NCBI RefSeq assembly: GCF_014596085.1
Contig: NZ_JACCJY010000017.1
Location: forward strand, 62,001-126,000
Reading direction: 5' to 3'
Length of the DNA stretch: 64,000 nt
Origin: Azospirillum tabaci
GTDB lineage: Bacteria > Pseudomonadota > Alphaproteobacteria > Azospirillales > Azospirillaceae
Shown here: positions 16,320 through 25,193 of the stretch, piece by piece
Layout of the letters: each line of letters begins with the position of its first letter
Position numbering within the stretch: position 1 is the stretch's first letter
Made by a program: the position numbers and the translations under genes
The notes under the pieces: generated by a model
Database searches by the model: none
What the model was told of the DNA's origin: nothing
Seen by the model: only the letters and a program-made list of their open reading frames with translations

Positions 16320-18620
16320 ATGGAAGGCCGGACGGTTTCGACAGGCAAGCTTATGGAATGCGCGCGGGGAACCGCCGCCCGGCATTTGGTCATGGCCCTG
16401 ATGGCGACGACCGCCCTCGGCGGTGTCCTGGCCCTCCCCTCCCCGTCCCTGGCCCAGCAGGCCGCACCCGCTGCGCCCGCCGCGCAGACGATGGCCTTCG
16501 CGCTGCCGGCACAGCCCCTGCCCGCGGCGCTCGACACCTTCGCGCGCCAGACCGGCTGGCAGATCGGCTACGCCGCCGATCTGGCCGCCGGGCGCAGCTC
16601 CCGCCCAGTGTCGGGCAGCATGACGCCAGCCCAGGCGCTCGACACGCTGCTGTCCGGGACGGGCGTCGGCTACCGCATGACCGGCACCGGCTCCGCGACG
16701 CTGGTTCCGGCCCCGACCGGCGATGTCACGATGCTGGCGCCGGTGTCGGTCACCGCCTCGACCGGTGCCGGCAGCGGAAGTGGCAACATCACGATCACCA
16801 AGGAGGATCTGGATCGCAAGAATCCCACCGACCTCCGTGACGTTTTCTCCGGCGAGCCGACGATCCGCGTGGGCAGCTCCGTGCCGATGTCGCAGAAGGT
16901 CTATGTGAACGGCGTGGAGGAAACGAATCTGGCGGTCACCATCGACGGCAGCCGCCAGAACAACAAGGTGTTCCACCACAACGGCACCACGCTGATCGAC
17001 CCGGCGCTGCTGAAGGTGGCGCGCGTGGACGCCGGCGTCGCCCCCGCCGACGCCGGGCCGGGCGCGCTCGCCGGCTCCATCGCCTATGAGACGAAGGACG
17101 CCAGCGACTTCCTGGCAAGCGACGGCATCGGCGCCTTCGGCAAGACCACCTTCAACACGAACGGCTCCGGCCTGACCACCAACCTCGCCGGCTTCGGGCG
17201 CCATCAGGGTCTGGAGGCGCTGGGGACCGTGACCTACGGCAAGGGCGGCAAGTACACGGCGGGCAACGGGCGCAAGGTGGACGGCACCGAGACGGACATA
17301 GTCAGCGGCCTCGGCAAGGCGGCTGTGCAGACGGAGAGCGGCCACCGCTTCCAAGCCAGCTACGAGCGGGTCTACGACGACGCGCCGCGGCCCTTCCGCG
17401 CGAACATCGGGTCCCTCGCCGGGCGTCCGGCCTGGGAGCCGCGCGTGCGCGACTACACGCTCGACCGGCAGAACATGGTCTTCACCTACACCGACGCCCT
17501 GCCGACGGAGCTGTGGAACCCCAAGCTGCTGCTCGCCTACGGCCGCACCGACGTGGAGACTCCGATCTTCACCCGTCCGCTCGGCAGCAGCACCGTGCCG
17601 GTGAGCTACCCGGGCAAAGGGGCGACCAGCTCCTTCAACGGCAAGCTGGAGAACACCTTCGGCTTCCGGATCGGCACCTTTACGACGGGCACGGACTTCT
17701 ACGTGGACCGCGCCAACTACCGGGACCGGACGATGTCCGCGACCGAGAGAGCGCGCAACAATGGCTTGTACGGTCAGGCCCGGCTGGAACCCATGGAGCG
17801 GCTGCGCCTGTCCTTCGGCCTGCGCGGCGACCGCCAGACCTTCGAGGGAACGAGCGGGCGGGAATGGACCAACCATGGCCTCAGCCACAACATCTCGGGC
17901 GAGTTCGACCTGCTGCCCCGCTACCTGACCGCCAAGGCCGGCGTGTCCCGTGGCTGGGGCGGCGTCCAACTGGCCGAGAACTACATCATGAACCCGGCCT
18001 GGAATTACGGCGCCGGTCCGCGCCCGGTGACGGCCTACAACAGCACCGCCGGGCTGGAGGCCCGCTACGAGGGCTTCACCGCGGAAGGCCGGATCTTCCG
18101 GACCAAGCTGGACGACGCCCGCGCCGCACGCTTCGCCGCCGCAAGCGCCAACCTCGCCCGCGACGTGCGGTCGGAAGGGTATGAGCTGGGTCTCGGCTAC
18201 GCCTGGACGAACGGCTTCATCCGCGCCAAATACGCCGACATCGACGTGACGATCGACGGGCTGCCCGCGGATTCCGACACCGGCACCTACCTCGCCACGC
18301 CGATCGGGCAGGTCTTCACTGTCGGTGGCGCCCACACCGTGCAGTCCTGGAACCTGACCTTCGGCGCCGACGTGGAGTTCGTGCTCGACTACGACAAGGT
18401 GCAGGCCGGGCAGCGGCCGCTGAAGGGCTATCAGACGGCCAATGTGTTCGTGGAGCACCGGCTGCCCGAGCACGCCAATCTGGCGCTGCGCCTCGACGTC
18501 CGCAACCTCTTCGACGAGACCTACGCCGACCGCGCCACCTATGGGCAGGAGTTCGGGACCGTCACCCCGCTCTACCAGCCGGGCCGGGCCTTCCTGCTGA
18601 GCGCCTCGGCGCAGTTCTGA
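16320..18620 (+). CDS. TonB-dependent outer-membrane receptor with STN signalling domain
   Basis: A 766-residue FecA-like transducer. After a signal peptide (cleavage near PSLAQQA, about residue 45) comes an STN domain (residues about 58-110, FALPAQPLPAALDTFARQTG) that contacts FecR, then the plug (TITKEDLDRKNPTDLRDVFS; VTIDGSRQNNKVFHHNGTTL) and the 22-strand barrel ending RAFLLSASAQF with a terminal Phe. The plug resembles haem/haemophore-type receptors, but FRAP/NPNL motifs are not intact, so haem versus siderophore is open. The ATG at 16320 has GAGGA immediately before it; ATG at 16353 is an alternative. It completes the FecI-FecR-receptor signalling system. Confidence 0.9.
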   Translation: MEGRTVSTGKLMECARGTAARHLVMALMATTALGGVLALPSPSLAQQAAPAAPAAQTMAFALPAQPLPAALDTFARQTGWQIGYAADLAAGRSSRPVSGSMTPAQALDTLLSGTGVGYRMTGTGSATLVPAPTGDVTMLAPVSVTASTGAGSGSGNITITKEDLDRKNPTDLRDVFSGEPTIRVGSSVPMSQKVYVNGVEETNLAVTIDGSRQNNKVFHHNGTTLIDPALLKVARVDAGVAPADAGPGALAGSIAYETKDASDFLASDGIGAFGKTTFNTNGSGLTTNLAGFGRHQGLEALGTVTYGKGGKYTAGNGRKVDGTETDIVSGLGKAAVQTESGHRFQASYERVYDDAPRPFRANIGSLAGRPAWEPRVRDYTLDRQNMVFTYTDALPTELWNPKLLLAYGRTDVETPIFTRPLGSSTVPVSYPGKGATSSFNGKLENTFGFRIGTFTTGTDFYVDRANYRDRTMSATERARNNGLYGQARLEPMERLRLSFGLRGDRQTFEGTSGREWTNHGLSHNISGEFDLLPRYLTAKAGVSRGWGGVQLAENYIMNPAWNYGAGPRPVTAYNSTAGLEARYEGFTAEGRIFRTKLDDARAARFAAASANLARDVRSEGYELGLGYAWTNGFIRAKYADIDVTIDGLPADSDTGTYLATPIGQVFTVGGAHTVQSWNLTFGADVEFVLDYDKVQAGQRPLKGYQTANVFVEHRLPEHANLALRLDVRNLFDETYADRATYGQEFGTVTPLYQPGRAFLLSASAQF

Positions 18621-19728
18621 TCCCGCGCCGCGGCGGCTGCGGCAAGGTCATGGCCCAGGCGGGCCATGACCGGCGCCCAGTCGCCGGGCGAGTCCTGCCG
18701 GTAGAGGCGCATCGTCGGGTACCAGGGGCTGTCGTCGCGCCCGCGGAACCAGCGCCAGCAGGCGTCTGAGCGCGACAGCATCCACACCGGGCGCCCGATC
18801 GCCGCCGCGAGGTGGGCGACCGACGTGTCCACGGCGATGACGAGGTCGAGATGCGCCGCGATGGCCGCGGTGTCGGCAAAGTCGTTGACGCCCGCCATGG
18901 GGTCGATGAGCAGACCCGCCGCTACGGCCGCCCGCGCCTGCTCCGCCGCGTCCCCGACCTGGAGGCTGACAGACTCGACCCCCGGTATGGACAACAGCGG
19001 CTCCATCAGCGCGAAGGGCACGCTGCGTCGGCGGTCCATCGCGTGGGAGGTGGGGTCGTGGCGCCGCGGGTTGCCCGACCAGACGAACCCCACGCGCAAC
19101 GGGCGTTCCCTAGCAAACTCTCCGACTTGGCTCCATCCGAGCCGCTCCGCCCAGGCCGCCACCAGATCGGGGGGCGGCGTGAGGTAGGATTTGCCGGAGG
19201 GAATCCCGTCGATGCGCGTGCCAAAGCGAAGGGGAGGCTCATCAGCGGGCAGCACAGGTCGAAATCCGGCAGTCCCGCCGCGTCGTCGCAGGTGGTCAGC
19301 CGGTCGACGCCCCGCACCGAGGCCAGCAGGCGGCGCAACTCCGGCTGAACGATCAGCAGCACCCGCGCGCCGCGGTCGGCCAGCAGCGGCGCGTAGCGGA
19401 CGAATTGCAGGGTGTCGCCCAATCCCTGCTCGTAATAGAGAAGGATGGTCTTGCCGGCGATGTCCTCGCCCCGCCACACCGGCTTGCCGGACACCGCCGC
19501 GGACTGGCCGGTGTAGTCCCAGCGCTTTTCATAAAGCGCCAAGCCCTCTTCGAAATCGCCGAGCGCCAGCTTCAGCACCGCCAGTTCACAGACCGGATGC
19601 GGGTGGTCCGGGCGCAGGGCCTTGGCGGCCTCCAGCGCCGTTTCCGCCTCGTCCAGGCGCCCGGCCTGGTGGTGGTCAATGGCGACGCGTAGGCTTCCTC
19701 GATCGTTGCCATGCCCGGCGCCCCGCAA
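18572..19728 (-). pseudogene. TPR/GT9-like glycosyltransferase gene broken by frameshift
   Basis: Two overlapping minus-strand frames together spell one protein: a TPR part (VAIDHHQAGRLDEAETALEA; GDFEEGLALYEKRW; ILLYYEQGLGDTLQFVRYAP) in one frame and a GT9-like C-terminal part (RVGFVWSGNPRRHD; DLVIAVDTSVAHLAAAIGRP; DSPWYPTMRLYRQ) in another. The join lies at a GGGG run at 19231-19234: one extra base there would give SLPLRFGTRIDGIPSG. A second shift near 19690 is suggested because the only good ATG (19712, MATIEEAY) is in a third frame; otherwise a TTG at 19728 would start. The 3' end overlaps the TonB receptor gene by 49 bases. It could be a true pseudogene or an assembly error. Confidence 0.75.
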
Positions 19729-19831
19729 TCAGCCCCCAGAACGGGAAGCTATCATACGGACTCTCGTTAAAATGGATCTTGTCGGAGCTTGATATCGTGT
19801 GCCCGCGAGAAGTGCGGCGCGGCCGCCCGCG

Positions 19832-22171
19832 TCACGTGTCATCCTTCTCCGGCGCGGCGGAGGGCAGGCGGATGACGAAGCGCGCCCCGCCGGCGCCCTC
19901 CTCTCCCTCTTCCAAGGTGATGGTGCCGCCGAGCTGGCTGACCGTGTTGTGGACGATGTGCAGGCCGAGTCCGGCGTGGCCACGGTCGCGGCGCGTGGTG
20001 AAGAAGGGATCGAAGATCCGCATCCGAAGCTCGACCGGGATGCCACACCCGTCGTCGGCGACGGCCAGTTCCACGAAATCCGCCGTGCCCTTGCGGGCGG
20101 CGACCGTCACGGTGCCGCTTTGCCCATCCGCCCCCATCCCATCCGCGAACCCGTGGTTCACCGCGTTCAGCAGCAAGTGCGAGACGATTTGCGCGATCGC
20201 CTGCGGGTAGGCGTCCATCATCAGTCCCGGCGGGCAGTCCACGACGACCCGGTGTTCCGCCGGCTCCCAGAAAGGTCCCAGCGCCTCGACAGCCTGCATC
20301 AGGCAGAGGCGCAGGTCGAAGCGTCTGCGCGTCGCCCCCGCCGGGTCCACCGCCAGTTCCTTGAAGCGCTGGACCAGTTCCGCCGCGCGGGCGGTGTTGT
20401 TGACCAGCAGCTCGGACACGTCGCCCAGGTCGGTCAGAAAGCGCTCCAGCTCGCGGCGGCGCAGCTGGCCGGAATCGAGAAGGCGCTTCATCTTCGGCAC
20501 CTTCTCGCGGATCAGGGTGGAGGTGGTGAGCGTGATGCCGACCGGCGTGTTGATCTCGTGCGCCACCCCGGACACCACCTGCCCCAGCGCGGCCAGCTTC
20601 TCCGCCTGCACCAGATGGGCCTGGGTGCGCCGAAGCTCAGCCAGGGTGGAGTCCGCCTGCTCCTTGGCACGGCGCATCTCGTCCTCGCGGCGGTTGATCT
20701 CGGCGGCGAAGTGGTGGACGGCGCGGGCCATGTCGCCCAGCTCGTCCCGCCGCTCCAGGTCGGTCACCCGCCCGTCGCGCGGGTCGCGGGCCAGCCGCCG
20801 GGTGGCGCCCTGAAGACGGCGCAGGGGCCGCGTGATGCCACCGGCCACCAGGAGCGCCGCCCCGGCGGCGAACAACAGGCCGATGGTCGCCCCGACGACC
20901 AGGGTGGAGCGCAGCAGATCGGCGCTGCGCACCGCGCTGTCCTGGAACAGGTCGTTCAGGCGGCGGGCGGTGGTCATCACCGCGGCGGCGTCCATGTCCA
21001 TGGCGGCGACGGCGCCGTTCTGGCGGGCCAGCCCGTCGGTGGCGCGCTCCAGCCCATCGCGCCACGCGGTGATGGCGGCCAGCATCCCGTCCTGGACCAG
21101 CGGGGAGATGGGCAGCCCGGCCACCCGGTCGCGCAGCCGCCCGCTGTCGGCCGCGACGTCGCGCAGGCTGCGGGGGTCGCGCCGCTCCAGCGCCCTCAAA
21201 GTGCGTCCGCTGAGCGTCAGGGCCGTCATGGCGAGCGTCTGGGTCTCCTGTTCCATGGCGTGGCCCGACACGGTGTGGCGCAAGAGTTCCACCACCTCGG
21301 CCTGGACGGCGCTGTGGCCGGTGTCGGCGGCTTTCAGCAGCCGCTCGGCGAGCGCGTCGTAGCGGGGCGCCAACTCCGAAAGCGTGCTCCGGTCCAGCCG
21401 TTCGGCCCGCAACCGCGACAGCTCGGCCAGGGCCGTCCTATGGCCGGTGTCCCTATGGACGGTGTCGGCGGCAAGCAACCCGGCAAGACCGTCGGCGGTT
21501 CGCTCCACACGGTCCAGCCACAGGGCAAGGGCACCGAGCCGTGGCGGCGAATCGGGGGACGGGTCGGGCAATTCGGCGGTGACCGCCTCGTCCTTCGCAG
21601 CCAGCCGGGCGTTCAGCGTCGCTTCCCGCAGCGCGTGCAGGCTGTCCACCATGTCGCGACCGGCGCGCAACTGCCGGTTGGCCTCGGCCAGGGAGGCGAC
21701 GAGGGCCGCGTTGGCGGCGTGCTGCCGCTGGCGTGCCTGTTCGGCCAGGGCGAGCAGGCGTGCCTCCTGCTCCGCCATGCCACGGGCGCGGGCGTCGCTG
21801 AAGGTGATCGCGTCGACCAGTTCCTCCAGCCGGGCGGCGTGACGGTCGGACGCGCGGCGGGCGGTCTCCACGGCGTCGGCCTGAATGCCTTGGTCGGCCA
21901 GCCCTCCCAGCGCGTTCAGCGCCGCTCGCGCGCCGTGGGTGGCCCGGCGGAACGTGATCTCATGGGGAAGGCGGCTTTCCGCGGATGAGTGGATGAAATC
22001 GTTGCGGGCCGCGGTGGCGGCGATCATCTCGCGGTAGACGGTGCCGGCCAGGACCGCAGCCTCGCGCGAGCGGCCGGCGCGTTCCAGCAGAATCCAGGCG
22101 GACACCGCGATCAGCGCCGCGATGACCACCGGGATACCACCCACCGTCGCTATGCGATACGAGATCCTCAT
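19832..22171 (-). CDS. Membrane sensor histidine kinase, orphan
   Basis: A 779-residue kinase. A membrane segment (residues about 10-29) and a second (about 417-440) bracket a ~385-residue, mostly alpha-helical periplasmic domain. A HAMP linker (GITRPLRRLQGATRRLARDP) and a coiled coil follow, then HisKA with His538 in SGVAHEINTPVG and an HATPase domain (LLNAVNHGF; VADDGCGIPVELRMRIFDPF; GLGLHIVHNTV). The H-box subtype resembles DctB-like kinases with a pre-H coiled coil. No response regulator is adjacent, so its partner must be elsewhere. The signal is unknown; nothing in the periplasmic domain matches a binding fold I recognise. Confidence 0.9.
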   Translation of the reverse strand: MRISYRIATVGGIPVVIAALIAVSAWILLERAGRSREAAVLAGTVYREMIAATAARNDFIHSSAESRLPHEITFRRATHGARAALNALGGLADQGIQADAVETARRASDRHAARLEELVDAITFSDARARGMAEQEARLLALAEQARQRQHAANAALVASLAEANRQLRAGRDMVDSLHALREATLNARLAAKDEAVTAELPDPSPDSPPRLGALALWLDRVERTADGLAGLLAADTVHRDTGHRTALAELSRLRAERLDRSTLSELAPRYDALAERLLKAADTGHSAVQAEVVELLRHTVSGHAMEQETQTLAMTALTLSGRTLRALERRDPRSLRDVAADSGRLRDRVAGLPISPLVQDGMLAAITAWRDGLERATDGLARQNGAVAAMDMDAAAVMTTARRLNDLFQDSAVRSADLLRSTLVVGATIGLLFAAGAALLVAGGITRPLRRLQGATRRLARDPRDGRVTDLERRDELGDMARAVHHFAAEINRREDEMRRAKEQADSTLAELRRTQAHLVQAEKLAALGQVVSGVAHEINTPVGITLTTSTLIREKVPKMKRLLDSGQLRRRELERFLTDLGDVSELLVNNTARAAELVQRFKELAVDPAGATRRRFDLRLCLMQAVEALGPFWEPAEHRVVVDCPPGLMMDAYPQAIAQIVSHLLLNAVNHGFADGMGADGQSGTVTVAARKGTADFVELAVADDGCGIPVELRMRIFDPFFTTRRDRGHAGLGLHIVHNTVSQLGGTITLEEGEEGAGGARFVIRLPSAAPEKDDT

Positions 22172-22341
22172 TACGCTCCGCCGGCTGCCGTTCCTCCAGG
22201 GGACTGCGGAACAGGCCGGCGGCGGAACACCGCAAAGCTAGCGACAGCACTCTTGAGTTGTCGAGTTCTTTCAATTTTGCCGAAAATTAAAACTAATTTG
22301 CGGTCGAGTCGGCAATCGGCGGCTGTAGCGGTTTCAGGTCA

Positions 22342-24180
22342 TTAACGCGCCGCCCCGCTGGGCGCGGGGCTGGTCGAGGTTGGAGCCGCCGTGTCGAGCG
22401 GCGGCGCCGCGGCCGGATCCGCCTCCGCGCGGCGCTTCAGGATCATCAGGCCGAGCGTGGTGACGATGGTCCCGGCAACGATGGCCAGGACGTAGGGGCC
22501 GAGCGGCGTCACCGCGTTGGGGATCGCCAGCACGAAGACGCCGCCGTGCGGCGCCCGCAGGCCGCAGCCGAACCACATCGACAGGGCGCCGGCCACCGCC
22601 GATCCCGCCATGGCCGCGGGGATGACGCGCAGCGGGTCCTTGGCGGCGAACGGAATTGCCCCTTCGGTGATGAAGGCGAGGCCGAGCACGCCCGCGGCCT
22701 TGCCCGCCTCGCGCTCCTGCAGGGTGAAGCGGCTGGGCACGATCATGGTGGCGAGCGCCAGTCCGAGCGGCGGCGTCATGCCCGCCGCCATCACCGCGGC
22801 CATCGGCGTGTAGGTGCTGGAGGCCAGTAGCCCGACCGCGAAGGTGTAGGCCGCCTTGTTGACCGGTCCGCCCATATCCAGCGCCATCATGGCGCCGAGC
22901 AGCGCGCCGAGCGCCACCGCGTTGGCTCCGGTCATGCTCTGCAGGAAGGCGGTCAGCCCGTTCATGATCGCGGCGACCGGCGTGCCGATGACGTAGACCA
23001 TCAGCAGACCGACCGCCAGCGTTCCCAGAAGCGGGATGATCAGCACCGGCTTCAGTCCCTCCAGGTTCTGCGGCAACCGGATGGTGTCGCGCAGCCAGCG
23101 GGCGATGTAGCCGGCCAGGAAGCCCGCCACGATGCCGCCCAGGAAGCCGGCGCCGATCTTGGCCGCCAGCATCCCGCCGATGAATCCGGGGGCGAGGCCG
23201 GGCCGGTCGGCAATGGAATAGGCGATGTAGCCCGCCAGCACCGGCACCATCAGCCCGAAGGCCGCCTCCCCGCCGATCTGCATCAGCGCCGCAGGCAGGG
23301 TCCCCGGCTCCTTGAAGGCCTCAATGCCGAAGACGAAGGACAAGGCGATGATCAGGCCGCCGGCCACCACGAAGGGCAGCATGAAGGACACCCCGGTCAG
23401 CAGGTGCTTGTAAGGGCCGGACTGCGCCTCCCTCTGCCGCGCCTTGACGCTCGACACCTCCTCGACGTGGGCGGGAGCGGCGGCATTCCCCGCCGCGGTC
23501 GGGGCCGGCAGGGCGAGCGCCTCGTCGATCACGCGGGCGGGCTGCTTCAGCGCCTCCCCAACCGAGGTCTTCAGCAGGCGCTTGCCGGCGAAGCGCTCGG
23601 TGGCGACGTGGGTGTCGGCGCCGATGATGACGGCCTCCGCCTCGGCGATCTCCTCCTCGGTCAGCGCGTTCTTCGCGCCGACCGAGCCCTGGGTCTCGAC
23701 CTTGATGCGGTAGCCCTTGGCCTGGGCGGCCTGCTTCAGGGCCTCCGCCGCCATGAAGGTGTGGGCGATGCCGGTCGGGCAGGCGGTGATGGCGACCAGC
23801 AGGCCGGGGCTGCGCACCGCGGTGGGTGTCGGATTCGGGGCTGGTTGCGGAGCGGCGGTTTCGGGCTGCGCGCCGGGAGCATGGCCCAGGGCGTTGCCGA
23901 TGACCGATTTGGTATCGCGAATGGCGGCTGCGGTCGAGGTGCGCAGGATCGGCTTGCCGACGAAGCGGGAATCGTCCACGGCGATGTCCGTGGCCAGGAT
24001 CACCGCGTCGGCCGCCCCGACGTCGGCGGCGGAGAGCGGCGTCTGCACGCCGTTCGACCCCTGGGTCTCCACCGCGATGCTATGCCCCATCAGCGCGGCG
24101 GTGCGGCGCAGCGCCTCGGCCGCCATGACGGTGTGGGCGATCCCCGTCGGGCAGGCGGTCACAGCCACGAGCTTTGCCAT
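22342..24180 (-). CDS. fruA: PTS fructose transporter subunit IIB'BC
   Basis: A 612-residue inner-membrane permease that imports fructose and phosphorylates it to fructose 1-phosphate. It has two tandem IIB domains, both keeping the active cysteine (Cys10 in [11 protein letters not shown] and Cys134 in [11 protein letters not shown]), joined by a Pro/Ala linker, then a IIC membrane domain (residues about 255-590; [34 protein letters not shown]). It is the last gene of fruB-fruK-fruA, 26 bases after fruK. A low-complexity Ala/Pro tail ends the protein. Confidence 0.94.
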   Translation of the reverse strand: MAKLVAVTACPTGIAHTVMAAEALRRTAALMGHSIAVETQGSNGVQTPLSAADVGAADAVILATDIAVDDSRFVGKPILRTSTAAAIRDTKSVIGNALGHAPGAQPETAAPQPAPNPTPTAVRSPGLLVAITACPTGIAHTFMAAEALKQAAQAKGYRIKVETQGSVGAKNALTEEEIAEAEAVIIGADTHVATERFAGKRLLKTSVGEALKQPARVIDEALALPAPTAAGNAAAPAHVEEVSSVKARQREAQSGPYKHLLTGVSFMLPFVVAGGLIIALSFVFGIEAFKEPGTLPAALMQIGGEAAFGLMVPVLAGYIAYSIADRPGLAPGFIGGMLAAKIGAGFLGGIVAGFLAGYIARWLRDTIRLPQNLEGLKPVLIIPLLGTLAVGLLMVYVIGTPVAAIMNGLTAFLQSMTGANAVALGALLGAMMALDMGGPVNKAAYTFAVGLLASSTYTPMAAVMAAGMTPPLGLALATMIVPSRFTLQEREAGKAAGVLGLAFITEGAIPFAAKDPLRVIPAAMAGSAVAGALSMWFGCGLRAPHGGVFVLAIPNAVTPLGPYVLAIVAGTIVTTLGLMILKRRAEADPAAAPPLDTAAPTSTSPAPSGAAR

Positions 24181-24206
24181 CGCGATCCCTCCGGCGCTGA
24201 AAAGCC

Positions 24207-25193
24207 TTACAAGTCCTCCACCCGCACGTCCTCCACTCGAACGGCCCGCATCAGTTCAGCGAGCCGCTCCGGTGGGGGCAGTTCGGGGCCGAGGCGGGAC
24301 AGCGTGCCGGCGGCGAAGGCGGTGCCGCGCCGCGCGCACTCCTCCAGCCCCATCCCGTCCAGCCGGGCGGCGACGACCCCGGCCACCATGGCGTCCCCGG
24401 CGCCGACCGTGCTGGCAACCTCCACGGGCGGCGGGACGGCCAGCAGGGCGCGGTTGCCTTCCACGAAGACGGCCCCCTCGGCGCCCAGCGACACGACGAC
24501 GAGCGCGATGCCGGACTCCGACAGCTCGCGGGCGGCGCGCACCACCTCGCCCCGATCCTTCAGCGGTCGGCCGAGCAGTTCGGCCAGTTCCGCCGCGTTG
24601 GGCTTCACCATGTCGGGGCGGGCGGCCACGGCGTGGCGCAGCGGCGGGCCGCTGGCGTCCACCACCACGAAGGCGCCGCGCCGATGCAGGGCGGTGACCA
24701 TCTCGGCATAGGCGGTGTCCGGCACACCCGCCGGGACGCTGCCCGACAGAACGAAGGTCCGGTTGGTGACGGCGAGGTCGTCCACCACGGTCAGCAACCC
24801 GCGCCAGCTTTCCGCCGGAACATGCAGGCCCGGCAAGTTGATGTCGGTGACGGAGCGGCCCTCGCGGTCCACGAGCTTGATGTTCACCCGGCTGCGCCCC
24901 GGAAGGCGCAGGCAGCGGTCCCGGATGCCGCGGCGGCGGAACAGCGCGTCGAACACGGCGGTGTTCTCCTCGCCGAGAAAGCCGGTGGCGGTGACGGGTG
25001 TGGCGCCGCCGGACAAGGAGGCGCCGGCCAGGAAGGCGGCGACGTTGATGCCCTTGCCGCCGGCGGTCCGCGTCTCGGCGACCGCCCGGTTGACCACTCC
25101 GGCGGCGAAACCCGGCACGTCGAGCGTCTGGTCAATGGCGGCGTTCAGCGTCACGGTGACGACACCGGGGCGTGGGGTGGACAGTGCGCTCAT
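24207..25193 (-). CDS. fruK: 1-phosphofructokinase
   Basis: A 328-residue PfkB-family kinase converting fructose 1-phosphate to fructose 1,6-bisphosphate. Family features are [16 protein letters not shown] at the start, [13 protein letters not shown], the anion-hole [10 protein letters not shown] with its catalytic Asp, and [12 protein letters not shown]. The ATG at 25193 overlaps the fruB stop (ATGA), which fixes the start; much longer frames upstream are antiframe shadows of fruB. It feeds the class II aldolase encoded at 35698-36777. Confidence 0.94.
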   Translation of the reverse strand: MSALSTPRPGVVTVTLNAAIDQTLDVPGFAAGVVNRAVAETRTAGGKGINVAAFLAGASLSGGATPVTATGFLGEENTAVFDALFRRRGIRDRCLRLPGRSRVNIKLVDREGRSVTDINLPGLHVPAESWRGLLTVVDDLAVTNRTFVLSGSVPAGVPDTAYAEMVTALHRRGAFVVVDASGPPLRHAVAARPDMVKPNAAELAELLGRPLKDRGEVVRAARELSESGIALVVVSLGAEGAVFVEGNRALLAVPPPVEVASTVGAGDAMVAGVVAARLDGMGLEECARRGTAFAAGTLSRLGPELPPPERLAELMRAVRVEDVRVEDL

